DNA of 64,000 nt from Nodularia sphaerocarpa UHCC 0038 (GCF_022376295.1 NZ_CP060140.1:4034356-4098355); one strand, 5' to 3'; positions 16,681-26,727 are shown, counted from the stretch's first letter. A program made the numbers and translations. The notes: generated by a model from the letters alone, not told the origin.

Positions 16681-17316
16681 CTATATCTGGCAAATGGCTT
16701 TTAAAACTTGTAATAATTGAATTGCACGGGGAGGTTCCATAAAATTTAATAATGGCATCAAGTGATAAATGGGAGGATTACCTTGTTCAATATAAACGAA
16801 CTGATAAGCTCTACCGTTAGTGCTTAAACCCCAAACAGATGTTTGATTATTTAAACTTTTATAAGCGTAGGTGAGCAGTTGGGGTAAGCCAGTTGATATA
16901 TCAATTTGACTATTTTTTGATTCAATTAAAAGTATCCAGAAATATACTTGAGATTTAGTATTTTTAGCTTTACTAATAGCTAAAATATCCATCCTACCTT
17001 TAATGGTGATATCTTCATCTTCAACCTCAATATCAGCAATATCTTCTTCTAGGCGAATCTCGATAGGATAGCGATAAAAGCCAGCTAATCTCAGCAAGGG
17101 TGCAAGTACAAGGAACTTTACCTGTCCTTCCGAAACTTTACCGGATTTCAGGTAACGTCGAAAGTCATCTCTAATTTGTAGAAGTTCTTGGTGTTCTGCT
17201 TCTAGGAGGGGTTCCAGGGATAACAGGTGAGAAAATGATTCACTGTACTGTTCTTGGAAGCCAAACAGACGCTGTACATTTTCTAGAGATAAATTACTAG
17301 CATTGAGAATTGTCAT
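16681..17316 (-). CDS. PD-(D/E)XK nuclease-superfamily protein (HsdR-N-like)
   Basis: This 211-residue protein has the core KGRMDILAI followed about 15 residues later by WILLIESKNSQ, i.e. the D...ExK active-site pattern of restriction-like nucleases. LAPLLRLAGFYRYP and GLPQLLTYAY are also typical of the HsdR N-terminal-like family common in cyanobacteria. No helicase or methylase partner is present, so this is not a full restriction system. It may be a stand-alone nuclease of unknown role or a transposon-associated type. Residues look intact. Confidence 0.7.
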   Translation of the reverse strand: MTILNASNLSLENVQRLFGFQEQYSESFSHLLSLEPLLEAEHQELLQIRDDFRRYLKSGKVSEGQVKFLVLAPLLRLAGFYRYPIEIRLEEDIADIEVEDEDITIKGRMDILAISKAKNTKSQVYFWILLIESKNSQIDISTGLPQLLTYAYKSLNNQTSVWGLSTNGRAYQFVYIEQGNPPIYHLMPLLNFMEPPRAIQLLQVLKAICQI

Positions 17317-17379
17317 TGATTTTTGCTCACATCCAGCAAAAAATATTTCATTACATTAATATTACTCGCTACACCCTCT

Positions 17380-17976
17380 TTAACGCGGATGCACTTTTTC
17401 TAGTAACCAGATAGAAGCAACCGTACCAACAAAATGAGCAGCAATACCATTGATGTTAGCTACTACTATGAATACATCCAGCGCTCGAATAATTTTGTTG
17501 GGGTCAGTAATTGCGACTCCAGGGGGTTGGGATACGGCTTTTGCTACTAACACACTGACGCTGATTCCTGCGCCTAAAATGGTGATGAGTATTCCTATTA
17601 AACTCACCAGAATACCCATGCGGATGGCTCTGGTTGTATCGGCTTTACTAGGATGCAGTGTAGGATTAATATTGCCTAAGCGTCTACCTATGCGGGTGTA
17701 ACGAAAATCCCAAAATACGCTAAATAGTAATAATAAAATTCCAATTATAGCCCAAATTACACCAATTCCTAAGCCTGGATTCGGTTGGTTGGCAAAATTA
17801 CGACCAGTAGAAGCAAATAATAACAATACGCCAGAAACCAGCGCTAACGCCAATTGTACCCACAACAGAACCCACCCTGTGAGACGAATTTGATGGGCAA
17901 TTTTAGGTATTCTATTTCTATTATGGTGTGATGTTGCTAGCGATGATCGCACTTCTGGATCTGTTTCTGGTTCCAT
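17380..17976 (-). CDS. DUF3611 membrane protein
   Basis: About 198 residues with four hydrophobic segments: VLLWVQLALALVSGVLLLFA, GVIWAIIGILLLLFSVFW, GILVSLIGILITILGAGISV, and the C-terminal segment from about DVFIVVANINGI. The RIGRRLGNINPTLHPSKADT loop is characteristic of DUF3611, a family shared by cyanobacteria and plant plastids. The function is unknown. The start is uncertain: ATG 17976 is used. An upstream GTG at 18015 has a better Shine-Dalgarno (AGGAG), and the frame is open from GTG 18036. Confidence 0.75.
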   Translation of the reverse strand: MEPETDPEVRSSLATSHHNRNRIPKIAHQIRLTGWVLLWVQLALALVSGVLLLFASTGRNFANQPNPGLGIGVIWAIIGILLLLFSVFWDFRYTRIGRRLGNINPTLHPSKADTTRAIRMGILVSLIGILITILGAGISVSVLVAKAVSQPPGVAITDPNKIIRALDVFIVVANINGIAAHFVGTVASIWLLEKVHPR

Positions 17977-18192
17977 ATTAATTTTGCTTGTCCCCATACC
18001 GCATAATATTTCCACGGACTTAACTCCTGCACCCACCCACAGACCGAATTACCGCAAAATCTTGAGGAATAGATGAAATGAGTGAACAGTTATCAAACTC
18101 TAGGACGATGAAAAATAAGTCAAAAATTGACATAATATTCCGATAAAGCATGATATTTAAAAATATGCAGCTAACAGCAAAGAATAAACAGC

Positions 18193-18666
18193 ATGATTAA
18201 ATCGTGGATGGTAATTGGGGGTGTGGCTTTTGTAATTGCTTTGGCGGCTAATTTGATTACGCCAAGTGGTATCCAGTGGTTTAAGCGCTTACAAAGACCC
18301 AGATGGTTAACTTTTGAGGGTGCGATTCCGATTATTTGGACTGTAATCTTTGTTTGCGGTGCTTGGTCAGCTTATATAATTTGGGAAAGTAATCCAGGAA
18401 CTACAAAAACTTGGTTACTCATGGGTTTATACTTATTATTAGAAATTGTTACCATTGCCTATACACCTGTAATGTTTCGGTTGCGTAGTTTGCGGGTGGG
18501 GACAATTTTGGGCGGTACAGGTTTTGTGATTTCTCTAATATTAACACTTGCTATTTTACCTGTTTCTACTTCCGCAGCATTATTATTAGTTCCCTATTTG
18601 CTATGGAGTCCCATCGGTACTTATACCACTTGGAAAATGATTAACCTTAATCCTCAAGATGCGTAA
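18193..18666 (+). CDS. TspO/MBR-family membrane protein
   Basis: The 157-residue protein has five hydrophobic segments and the family landmarks RPRWLTFEGAIPIIWTVIF, GAWSAYIIW and LLVPYLLWSPIGTYTTW. TspO proteins bind tetrapyrroles and take part in porphyrin and stress regulation in bacteria. This copy is a divergent form. It converges on, and overlaps by 20 bp, the fibrillin gene. The family call is good; ligand binding is inferred. Confidence 0.78.
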   Translation: MIKSWMVIGGVAFVIALAANLITPSGIQWFKRLQRPRWLTFEGAIPIIWTVIFVCGAWSAYIIWESNPGTTKTWLLMGLYLLLEIVTIAYTPVMFRLRSLRVGTILGGTGFVISLILTLAILPVSTSAALLLVPYLLWSPIGTYTTWKMINLNPQDA

Positions 18667-19309
18667 AACTTGCAGGTAAATCATCAGCCTTACTCAAAAT
18701 GAATAAACTACCATCTCCACCACGTCCAATTCTGAAACTTTCATCTAAATAAGTAATATCAAGAGTAGGTACTCTACCTTGGGGACCCTTAGCAGGAACT
18801 ACTTTAAAGGGGTTAAGTTGGGGAGTGTCAAAGCCAAATATCTTCTGAATGGATAGATAGCGTTTGTCAAAATTTACATTGATGCGTTGATTCGGTAAAG
18901 GTGATAAATTATCTGTGGCTGGTGCAAAATTAGCTGTTACTTTCACATATCCCGAAACTATTCCCAGAGGATGTTTCACAAAAGCCAAGTTGAAAAATAG
19001 TGTATTGCTAACATCAATCACCTGATAAACTTCACCTAACTGTAATCCTAATGGTAGGGAATCTAAAGAACGGATTTCTCTAGCTGTGGAGTATAGCAAT
19101 TTCCACGCACCATTGAGTAAAGAAATAGCGTTTAATAGTGGTTGGGGATGAGGATTGCAGTTTTCTAGTTCGGTAGCTAATTGGGCGATTTCTGCGGCTG
19201 AGGTTTTATCTAGCTTCAAATCAGTGAGAGGAGAAGTGAGATTGCTTTTGGTTTGCATCTCCTCTAGGGAAGCTTGTAATTTTTGCTTTAATGAAAGTGG
19301 ATTATTCAA
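18647..19309 (-). CDS. PAP/fibrillin family protein
   Basis: This 220-residue protein matches plastid-lipid-associated (fibrillin) proteins: NGAWKLLYSTAREIRSLDSL, GEVYQVIDVSNTLFFNLA, and the C-terminal LDITYLDESFRIGRGGDGSL. Fibrillins associate with thylakoid lipids and carotenoids and help in photoprotection. The start overlaps the end of the VanX-like gene by 4 bp, so both are translated from one message. Its 3' end overlaps tspO on the other strand. Confidence 0.9.
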   Translation of the reverse strand: MNNPLSLKQKLQASLEEMQTKSNLTSPLTDLKLDKTSAAEIAQLATELENCNPHPQPLLNAISLLNGAWKLLYSTAREIRSLDSLPLGLQLGEVYQVIDVSNTLFFNLAFVKHPLGIVSGYVKVTANFAPATDNLSPLPNQRINVNFDKRYLSIQKIFGFDTPQLNPFKVVPAKGPQGRVPTLDITYLDESFRIGRGGDGSLFILSKADDLPASFTHLED

Positions 19310-20031
19310 GGGTTCGCTATTTTCCGGCCATAACGTGCAGTGGAAGGATGAGCCGGATTACTTTGATTATACAACCAAGCCCACATCTGATCACCAAAGG
19401 AAAAATGCCACCATTCTCTAGGGTTGCGTTGGAATCCAGCTTTTAACATGACATCATGTAATAATTGCCGATGGGCGTGGTATTGTGGTGCGTCTGGGTG
19501 GTCACTATTGGCATAATAATGGGGATGCGATCGCTCTGACAATTCATCAATGGGCGAACCCATATCAACTATTTCCCCAGCCTCATTTACCAAAGTCACA
19601 TCTACAGCAGCACCAGTACTGTGGGGAGGGGGAGTTTTTTCATCAAAACTGGGTACAGCCCAAATTTCATAAACTGACTCCCAAATCTCTTGGCGTTGGT
19701 TGGGTGATAACTCCGCCTCAGTCAAACCCTGCTGTTGTAACGCTTGGGCAAAACTGTAATCTACCATAAACTGTTGTACAGCCACAGGGCGATAAGCATC
19801 AAAGATTTGGATATACCAATGAGGATGCAGTTGTTGTAGGTAATTTTGGGCTTGAATTAAATTATCAATCACAGTTTGGCGCAAATAATAAGGTGAATAT
19901 TCCCCATAGGGCGCACCGAGTTTTTCATAAGGATGGGGAGATTCCACTGCAAATAATTCCAAAGGAATCTGGACTAACAGTTCACCACATTCGACGATGG
20001 GGATTTGGTGATAAGGTCTCATGGGTTTCAA
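19306..20031 (-). CDS. D-alanyl-D-alanine dipeptidase (VanX-like, M15D)
   Basis: The 241-residue protein has the zinc-peptidase signatures FDAYRPVAVQQF (conserved Arg), HSTGAAVDVTL (His and Asp zinc ligands) and EWWHFSFGDQ (Glu base and His ligand). Members hydrolyse D-Ala-D-Ala. Outside vancomycin-resistance clusters they probably serve peptidoglycan recycling. No vanH/vanA genes are nearby. It is the first gene of a two-gene operon with the fibrillin. Confidence 0.9.
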   Translation of the reverse strand: MKPMRPYHQIPIVECGELLVQIPLELFAVESPHPYEKLGAPYGEYSPYYLRQTVIDNLIQAQNYLQQLHPHWYIQIFDAYRPVAVQQFMVDYSFAQALQQQGLTEAELSPNQRQEIWESVYEIWAVPSFDEKTPPPHSTGAAVDVTLVNEAGEIVDMGSPIDELSERSHPHYYANSDHPDAPQYHAHRQLLHDVMLKAGFQRNPREWWHFSFGDQMWAWLYNQSNPAHPSTARYGRKIANP

Positions 20032-20292
20032 AAAAATAAATTGAGTTTTAACTCAAGATTCCGGCAAAATTTTATCTTAGCCGTTTAGGAGGCGAGGACA
20101 CAAACAGATGATGAAACTCTCACAATTAAACCGTTTCTAGCTTCTTCTGTCTTTCTGGATTCCAAATATTGGTAAATTCTATGACTTTGATGATTTTTAT
20201 AAATGTTCAAAATAAACGGCGCAAAATGTGATAAGTTTGATACACATTTATTAAGAATAGTTACAAACTCCGTAACACAAGGAAATATTTTT

Positions 20293-21654
20293 ATGGTAGA
20301 TTCCCATGATAATAACGCACCACATCAGGTTGTAATCGTTGGCGGTGGCTTTGGTGGACTGTATGCGGCCAAGATGTTGGCTAAGGCAAATGTAAATGTT
20401 ACTCTCATCGATAAACGTAACTTTCACTTGTTTCAACCGCTTTTATATCAAGTTGCGACAGGTACACTATCGCCGGCGCATATTTCCTCGCCATTGCGCT
20501 CTGTACTCAGCAAAAGCGAAAATACCAAGGTGTTGCTAGGAGAAGTAAATGATATTGATCCTGAAGCAAAACAGGTGATTATGGATGATCAGTTATTACC
20601 TTATGACACATTGATTGTGGCAACAGGTGCTAAACACTCCTATTTTGGCAAGGATAATTGGGAAGAGTTCGCCCCTGGTTTGAAAACTGTGGAAGATGCT
20701 ATAGAAATGCGTCGCCGGATATTTCTAGCCTTTGAAGCAGCAGAAAAAGAAACTGATCCGGAAAAACGCCGGGCTTTGTTAACTTTTGTGATTGTGGGTG
20801 GTGGTCCAACAGGTGTAGAATTGGCGGGTGCGATCGCCGAATTAGCATACCAAACCCTGAAAAAAGATTTTCGTAACATCGACACTTCCGAGGCGCAGAT
20901 TTTACTATTGGAAGGCATGGATCGGATATTACCTCCTTTTGCGCCTGAGTTATCACAAACAGCAGCCGCATCTTTGGAGAAATTGGGTGTAATTGTCCAG
21001 ACTAAAACCTTAGTCACGAATATTGAAAACGACATCGTGACTCTCAAAGAAGGTGATGAAGTTAAACAAATTGCTGCAAAAACCATTTTATGGGCTGCGG
21101 GAGTCAAAGCTTCTGCTATGGGGAAAGTGCTAGCAGAACGTACAGGTGCAGAATGCGATCGCGCCGGCCGTGTAATTGTAGAATCTGACTTAAGTATTAA
21201 GGGTTATAACAACATTTTTGTAGTGGGAGATTTAGCCAATTTCTCTCATCAAAACGGTAAACCCTTACCTGGCGTTGCACCAGTAGCCAAACAAGAAGGA
21301 GAATATGTAGCAACACTGATTCAAAAACGCCTCCAAGGTCAGACATTACCACAATTTAATTACATCGACCGGGGTAGCTTGGCGATGATTGGGCAAAATT
21401 CAGCCGTTGTAGATTTAGGCTTTATGAAGCTCAAAGGATTCTTTGCTTGGCTATTCTGGCTAGTAATTCACATCTACTTCCTCATCGAGTTTGAAAATAA
21501 ATTAGTAGTAATGATTCAGTGGGTGTGGAACTACATCACCCGGAGTCGTGGAGCGAGATTGATTACAGGTCAAAAAGACTCTCTAGAAGCAAAAACTGCA
21601 CAAAATCCGAGTCATTACCAGTCTAGTGAAAAACGCTTACCAGTTAATGTCTAG
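20293..21654 (+). CDS. Type II NADH dehydrogenase (NDH-2)
   Basis: About 453 residues with the FAD-binding motif VVIVGGGFGGLYAAKMLA at the N-terminus and the NAD(P)H-binding motif FVIVGGGPTGVELAG in the middle. IFVVGDLANF and GVAPVAKQEG are also typical. The C-terminal hydrophobic helix (GFFAWLFWLVIHIYFLI) should attach it to the membrane. NDH-2 passes electrons from NADH to quinone without proton pumping. I chose ATG 20293 because the N-terminus then begins just before the FAD fold. The frame is open upstream to 20203 without family similarity. Confidence 0.93.
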   Translation: MVDSHDNNAPHQVVIVGGGFGGLYAAKMLAKANVNVTLIDKRNFHLFQPLLYQVATGTLSPAHISSPLRSVLSKSENTKVLLGEVNDIDPEAKQVIMDDQLLPYDTLIVATGAKHSYFGKDNWEEFAPGLKTVEDAIEMRRRIFLAFEAAEKETDPEKRRALLTFVIVGGGPTGVELAGAIAELAYQTLKKDFRNIDTSEAQILLLEGMDRILPPFAPELSQTAAASLEKLGVIVQTKTLVTNIENDIVTLKEGDEVKQIAAKTILWAAGVKASAMGKVLAERTGAECDRAGRVIVESDLSIKGYNNIFVVGDLANFSHQNGKPLPGVAPVAKQEGEYVATLIQKRLQGQTLPQFNYIDRGSLAMIGQNSAVVDLGFMKLKGFFAWLFWLVIHIYFLIEFENKLVVMIQWVWNYITRSRGARLITGQKDSLEAKTAQNPSHYQSSEKRLPVNV

Positions 21655-21700
21655 GAATTGCCCGTAAACTCTGTAAAGACTTTCTAAAACGTAATATCCA

Positions 21701-21731
21701 GATCCCCGACTTCTTTGAGAAGTCGGGGATC
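21701..21731. repeat. Hairpin repeat between convergent ndh and metH
   Basis: GATCCCCGACTTC and GAAGTCGGGGATC form a strong inverted repeat of the same family as at 16622 and 34075. It lacks a clear T tract but may still separate the two convergent genes. Confidence 0.7.
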
Positions 21732-21780
21732 TATAGCGTCAAGGTTTTATGTTTGAGCTACTTATTAGCTTGAGCAATAC

Positions 21781-24700
21781 TTAAGCGCTGAAATATTTAG
21801 CCACAGGGTGATAAGCAATAATCGCCGTTGTAGACTGTTCTGGATAAATTTGCTCACTTTCATCCATATACAGATTAATCCTGTTAGCCTCCAACAACTC
21901 CAACTGCTTGTACTGGTCTTGAATATTCGGACAAGCCGGATAGCCAAAACTATACCGAGAGCCTTGGTAACGCTGTGCCAAAATATCCCGAATATTATCC
22001 GGTTCATCAGCACCAAAACCCAACTCCCGGCGAATCCTGGCGTGAGTCCATTCCGCCAACGCCTCAGCCACCTGCACAGCCAAACCGTGGAAATACAGAT
22101 AATCAGTGTATAGATTATCAGCAAACAACTTCTGTGCAAACTCCGTCGCAATATCCCCCACAGTCACCGCCTGCATCGGGAACACATCAATTACCCCCGA
22201 CTCCTTCGGTGCAAAGTAATCTGCAATACACAACCGCCTCAAAGACCTCTGCCGAGGAAACTCAAAACTGGCTCTTACCTCCGCCTCCTCTGCGCCTCTG
22301 TGGTTAGTATCATAAACATACAAAGTATTCCCCTCCGACTGACAGGGAAAATACCCATAAACCACCTGGGGATGTAACAAATTCTCCTCAATAACCCTTT
22401 GCTTCCAACTCTCCAAAATCGGATAAACTTTCTCAGCCAAAAATGCCTGATACTCCTCCTTAGACTGTTCCTTGGGCTTGCGGAATTGCCATTGTCCAGC
22501 AATCAAAGCTTGTAAATCCAAATGCCAAAGTATTTCCTCAATGGGAATATCATCAGGCTTTAATAGCTGACTTCCCCAGAAAGGTGGCGTAGGACGTTGA
22601 ATATCTATCGCCACAGCTTCAGAACGGCGGGTATCTGGGGGGAGTGGGGAGTGGGGAGTGGGGAGTGGGGCTTCTTCCGTAGTCACTTCGCTGGCGATTT
22701 CGGCTTCTGCTGTGACGACTTCATCCAAAAATCCCTGGAAATCATCCCAGTTATTACCAGCCTTAGCTGGCATTAATTTATCCATGAAGTGTAAATCAGA
22801 AAAAGCATCCTTACCATAAACCACCTTACCCTTATAGGTGTTTTGGCAATCTTGATGCACAAACTTAGGAGTTAACGCCGCACCACCTAAAATCACCGGC
22901 ACGGTAATTCCTTTTTCGTTAAACGCCTGCAAATTATCCTTCATAAATGCAGTGGACTTCACCAACAACCCACTCATGGCAATACAATCAGCTTTATGCT
23001 CTTCGTAAGCTTGGATGATATTTTCCACCGGCTGCTTAATGCCGAGATTAATCACCCTGTAACCGTTGTTAGTTAAGATAATATCCACCAAGTTTTTACC
23101 AATATCATGGACATCACCTTTTACCGTCGCAATGATAAAAGTTCCTTTGCCATTGCTATCAGTTTCTGACTTTTCCATGAATGGTTCTAAATATGCAACC
23201 GCCGTTTTCATGGTTTCCGCAGACTGCAATACAAAAGGTAGTTGCATTTGTCCTGAACCGAATAACTCTCCCACAACTTTCATCCCATCCAGAAGAAATG
23301 TGTTGATAATCTGTAAGGGGGGATACTGTTCTAAAGCTGTTGTCAGGAGTTTCTCTAAACCAATGCGTTCGCCGTCGATGATATGGCGCTTGAGGCGTTC
23401 TTCTAGGGGGAGACTTTCATCAACACCTTTGTCGCGTTTGGTTGTTACTCCTTCAAATAAGGTGGTAAGTTCTCCTAAAGGATCATAAACGCAGACATCA
23501 CCATCAAAATTACGCCGGTCATAAATCAAATCGAGACAAACTTTTTGATGTTTGTCTTCAATTTTAGAGAGTGGTAAAATCTTGTTAGGGCTGACAATGG
23601 CGGCATCCATTCCAGCTTGCATGGCTTCATGCAAAAACATCGAGTTCAGGACAACTCTGGATGCAGGATTTAAACCAAAGGAAATATTCGATATCCCCAA
23701 TATTACATGACAACCGGGTAATTCTTGGCGAATCCGCCGAATTGATTCAATGGTGGCTTTGCCGTTGGCTCGGTCTTCTTCAATCCCCGTAGAAATCGGT
23801 AGAGCTAAAGTATCAAAGAATATTTCTGTGGGCGGGATACCATGTTCTACAGCTTGACGATAGGCGCGTTGGGCAATTTGAAACTTTCTCTCTGCTGTCC
23901 GTGCCATCCCATCTTCATCGATAGTCCCAATGACTATACCCGCGCCGTGTGTTTTCGCTAAATCTAGCACTTTCAGAAAACGTGGTTCGCCGTCTTCGTA
24001 ATTGGTAGAGTTCAGCAAACATTTACCGCCAGCTACCTTTAAACCCGCCTCCATTTTTTCCCATTCTGTGGAGTCGAGCATTAAGGGCAGTGTAACATTA
24101 TTAACAATGCGCGAAACCAGTTCGTGCATATCGTGTACACCGTTACGTCCCACATAATCGACGTTGACATCAAGAATGTGTGCGCCTTCTTTGACTTGCG
24201 CCCTGGCCATGGACACTAAGCCGTCCCAATCTTCAGCGTTTAGCAAATCACGGCATTTTTTGGAACCACTGGCGTTGAGACGTTCCCCGACTATTAAGAA
24301 GGAGTTATCTTGGTCGTAAGGCTGAGTGGAATAAATTGATGCTGCGGCTGGTTCTAAACTATGCTGTCTGACTTTTGGCTTTAGCGTTTTGGCAAGTTCT
24401 GCTAATTGTTGAATGTGTTCTGGACGTGTCCCACAGCAACCCCCAATCACTTGGACACCCAAATCTTCAACAAAGTGCATTAACGCCATGCGTAATTCCA
24501 TTGGTGTCAGGCGGTAATGTGCTTGTCCGCCGACGTTCTCTGGTAAACCTGCGTTGGGTATACAAGAGACTATGAAAGGTGAATGTTCGGACAGATATTT
24601 GATATGCGGTTTCATTAAGTCTGGCCCTGTGGCACAGTTTAAACCGAGGATATCTATGGGATATGGGGCTAATATTGTCAGAACAGCGCTGATTTCTGAA

Positions 24701-25317
24701 CCGACAAGCATTGTACCCATGCTTTCCATTGTGACAGATACCATTAAGGGGCGGCGTTCCCCTTTTTTGGCAAAAACTTCTTCTATCCCATTCAATGCGG
24801 CTTTGATTTGCAGCACGTCTTGGCAAGTTTCTACGAGGAATAAATCCACACCACCATCAAATAGGGCTTCGGCTTGTTCGGCGAAGTTGGCTTTGAGGGT
24901 GTCAAAGTCAATATGTCCCAAGGTGGGAAGTTTGGTTGTGGGACCCAGGGAACCGGCGACAAATCTCGGTTTTTCTGGGGTAGAAAATTCGGCGGCGACG
25001 CGCTTGGCTATTTCTACGGCTGTTTTGTTGAGATAATAGGTCTGGTCTGCTAGGTCATATTCTGCTAGGACTATGGATGTCGCGCCGAAGGTGTCTGTTT
25101 CGATGACATCAGCACCGGCGGCGAGAAAGTCTCGGTGAACTTTGGCGACGGCTTCGGGGTTGGTATGTACTAGGTATTCGTTACAACCTTCGTATTGTGC
25201 GCCTCCGAAGTCTTCAGCAGTCAGGTTTTGGGTTTGCAGGTTGGTTCCCATTGCACCGTCAAAGACGAGTACTGGGCGATTTGGACTATGTAAATGTTCT
25301 AGGAACGGATGAGTCAT
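21781..25317 (-). CDS. metH: Cobalamin-dependent methionine synthase
   Basis: This full-length 1178-residue enzyme makes methionine from homocysteine and methyl-tetrahydrofolate. The homocysteine domain has FDGAMGTNLQ and zinc cysteines in GLNCATGPD and IGGCCGTRPEH. The folate domain has FLIVGERLNASGSKKC. The B12 domain has DVHDIGKNLVDIIL with the cobalt-ligand His. The activation (AdoMet) domain has RRELGFG and YQGSRYSFGYPACPN. Two stretches look repeat-derived: about 883-893 (PLPTPHSPLPP) and about 1004-1014 (NHRGAEEAEV), translated from dispersed DNA repeats at 22641-22670 and 22276-22306. Single gene. Confidence 0.98.
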   Translation of the reverse strand: MTHPFLEHLHSPNRPVLVFDGAMGTNLQTQNLTAEDFGGAQYEGCNEYLVHTNPEAVAKVHRDFLAAGADVIETDTFGATSIVLAEYDLADQTYYLNKTAVEIAKRVAAEFSTPEKPRFVAGSLGPTTKLPTLGHIDFDTLKANFAEQAEALFDGGVDLFLVETCQDVLQIKAALNGIEEVFAKKGERRPLMVSVTMESMGTMLVGSEISAVLTILAPYPIDILGLNCATGPDLMKPHIKYLSEHSPFIVSCIPNAGLPENVGGQAHYRLTPMELRMALMHFVEDLGVQVIGGCCGTRPEHIQQLAELAKTLKPKVRQHSLEPAAASIYSTQPYDQDNSFLIVGERLNASGSKKCRDLLNAEDWDGLVSMARAQVKEGAHILDVNVDYVGRNGVHDMHELVSRIVNNVTLPLMLDSTEWEKMEAGLKVAGGKCLLNSTNYEDGEPRFLKVLDLAKTHGAGIVIGTIDEDGMARTAERKFQIAQRAYRQAVEHGIPPTEIFFDTLALPISTGIEEDRANGKATIESIRRIRQELPGCHVILGISNISFGLNPASRVVLNSMFLHEAMQAGMDAAIVSPNKILPLSKIEDKHQKVCLDLIYDRRNFDGDVCVYDPLGELTTLFEGVTTKRDKGVDESLPLEERLKRHIIDGERIGLEKLLTTALEQYPPLQIINTFLLDGMKVVGELFGSGQMQLPFVLQSAETMKTAVAYLEPFMEKSETDSNGKGTFIIATVKGDVHDIGKNLVDIILTNNGYRVINLGIKQPVENIIQAYEEHKADCIAMSGLLVKSTAFMKDNLQAFNEKGITVPVILGGAALTPKFVHQDCQNTYKGKVVYGKDAFSDLHFMDKLMPAKAGNNWDDFQGFLDEVVTAEAEIASEVTTEEAPLPTPHSPLPPDTRRSEAVAIDIQRPTPPFWGSQLLKPDDIPIEEILWHLDLQALIAGQWQFRKPKEQSKEEYQAFLAEKVYPILESWKQRVIEENLLHPQVVYGYFPCQSEGNTLYVYDTNHRGAEEAEVRASFEFPRQRSLRRLCIADYFAPKESGVIDVFPMQAVTVGDIATEFAQKLFADNLYTDYLYFHGLAVQVAEALAEWTHARIRRELGFGADEPDNIRDILAQRYQGSRYSFGYPACPNIQDQYKQLELLEANRINLYMDESEQIYPEQSTTAIIAYHPVAKYFSA
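22641..22670. repeat. GGGGAGT tandem repeat inside metH
   Basis: About four GGGGAGT units, in frame within the linker between the B12 and activation domains. Confidence 0.85.
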
Positions 25318-25437
25318 ATTTTCCTACATCGGTCTTGTAGTTTTCTATTTTATTATTTTCCCAAATTGTTTGCTTTTTATGAGGGTTTGGTGGATTTGTG
25401 TCACGCACCAGGCGCAGAGGCGCGGAGAGTGGGAGTT
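25318..25437. other. Short intergenic region with GGCGCAGAGGCGC repeat
   Basis: Bases 25405-25430 carry the same dispersed GCGCAGAGGCGC-type repeat seen at 16500 and inside metH. No other feature was seen. Confidence 0.6.
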
Positions 25438-26727
25438 TTATTTAAAAATTAAATCTAAGCGCTGTTGGGTGATTTTTAGGGCTTGTTCTGGGGTGTTTTG
25501 ATTGAGTAAGACTGATTCTATGGCTCGACCTAAGCTGTCGGATATGCGATTATAACCGGGAAAGATGGGTCGCGATCGCCCATATTTGGCTTGGTCTAAA
25601 AATATTTGCACTGGGGGCAGTTTTTTGACAAATTCTCGATATCGTGCGTCTTGGCGAGATTTCAAGTTAATTGGTAAGTAGCCTGTTCCTAATGCTAGTT
25701 CTGTCTGAAATTCTGCACTCATGGCATACTCGGCAAAGGTGAAGGCGGCTTTTTCTCGTTCTGGTGTGGTTTTGAACAAAAATAAATTTTCACCGCCGAC
25801 GCTGGTAGCGGGTTCTTGATTCACGGGAATGGGAAACACGCCAAAGTCTACGCCACTGGCGGTAAATTCTCCTAGACTCCAAGGGCCTGTGACTTGCATG
25901 GCGACGTTACCAGCGATTAAGTCACCTGTTTCATAACCTCTTTCGGGACTGGACAACATGGCGGAACCATCTTCAATCAGATTACGCCAAAATTGTAAGG
26001 CGGCGATCGCACCGGGATTATCTTCTAACATTACACCGGCTGCATTCTGTCCTTCCCCGTTCAGCAATTCGCCGCCGCTACTCCACATAAATGGTAGCCA
26101 GGTGAAAACTGTAAATTCTCCTTTCCCTAATGGCAAAAACATTCCATACTGATTTATGCGTCCATCGCCGTTGGTATCACGAGTTAATTTTTTGGCAACT
26201 TCGCGAAACTGTTCCCAAGTCCGGGGTAATTCGGTAATTCCGGCGGCTTTAAACAAACTGGGACGGTAATAGACAGCGACATTATTGGTCGCAAATGGCA
26301 CTGACCAAAGTTTCCCCTGGTATTCCATTGATGCAAACAAAGCGGGGTCAATTTCGGCTTTAACTGGGGAATTTTCGAGCTTTTCATCTAAAGGAATTAA
26401 AGCTTGCAGTTCGACTAATTGACCGGCAATGGTGGGGTTATACCATAATAAATCCGGTGGCGCATTTCCCACAACTGCGGCTAAAATTTTCGGCGTTTGC
26501 TGGTCTTGTTGTCCAGCATAAAGAGATTCTACTTGAATTTTTGGATGAGTTTGATTAAATTTATCTACAAGCTTTTGTAAAACATCTCGATTGGATGGTG
26601 GATTTACACCTTGCCATAAAGTCAGATGAATTACTCCTGTTTCTCCTCTGTGCATAGGGGAGCATCCACCTAAAGCGAGTATGCCCACTAGCAGTAACAG
26701 TAGTAAAGTTTTAAAGTAGTACTGCAC
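25438..26727 (-). CDS. ABC transporter extracellular sugar-binding lipoprotein
   Basis: About 430 residues: signal peptide with lipobox LALGGC, then a type-1 solute-binding fold (LTLWQGVNPPSNRDVLQKLV, PDLLWYNPTIAGQLVELQAL, LWSVPFATNNVAVYYRPSLF, GNVAMQVTGPWSLGEF). It resembles MalE/UgpB-type carbohydrate binders. No permease or ATPase genes flank it, so partners are encoded elsewhere. The start is set at GTG 26727 (MQYYFKTLLLLLLVGILALG), which puts a compact signal peptide first, with GGAG upstream. The longer frame adds 33 basic residues without a signal-peptide pattern. Confidence 0.88.
   Translation of the reverse strand: MQYYFKTLLLLLLVGILALGGCSPMHRGETGVIHLTLWQGVNPPSNRDVLQKLVDKFNQTHPKIQVESLYAGQQDQQTPKILAAVVGNAPPDLLWYNPTIAGQLVELQALIPLDEKLENSPVKAEIDPALFASMEYQGKLWSVPFATNNVAVYYRPSLFKAAGITELPRTWEQFREVAKKLTRDTNGDGRINQYGMFLPLGKGEFTVFTWLPFMWSSGGELLNGEGQNAAGVMLEDNPGAIAALQFWRNLIEDGSAMLSSPERGYETGDLIAGNVAMQVTGPWSLGEFTASGVDFGVFPIPVNQEPATSVGGENLFLFKTTPEREKAAFTFAEYAMSAEFQTELALGTGYLPINLKSRQDARYREFVKKLPPVQIFLDQAKYGRSRPIFPGYNRISDSLGRAIESVLLNQNTPEQALKITQQRLDLIFK

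Noticed and set aside
22275..23488. Several open frames antisense or out of frame to metH
   Set aside because: They are shadows of the real metH frame, with no start signals or family similarity.
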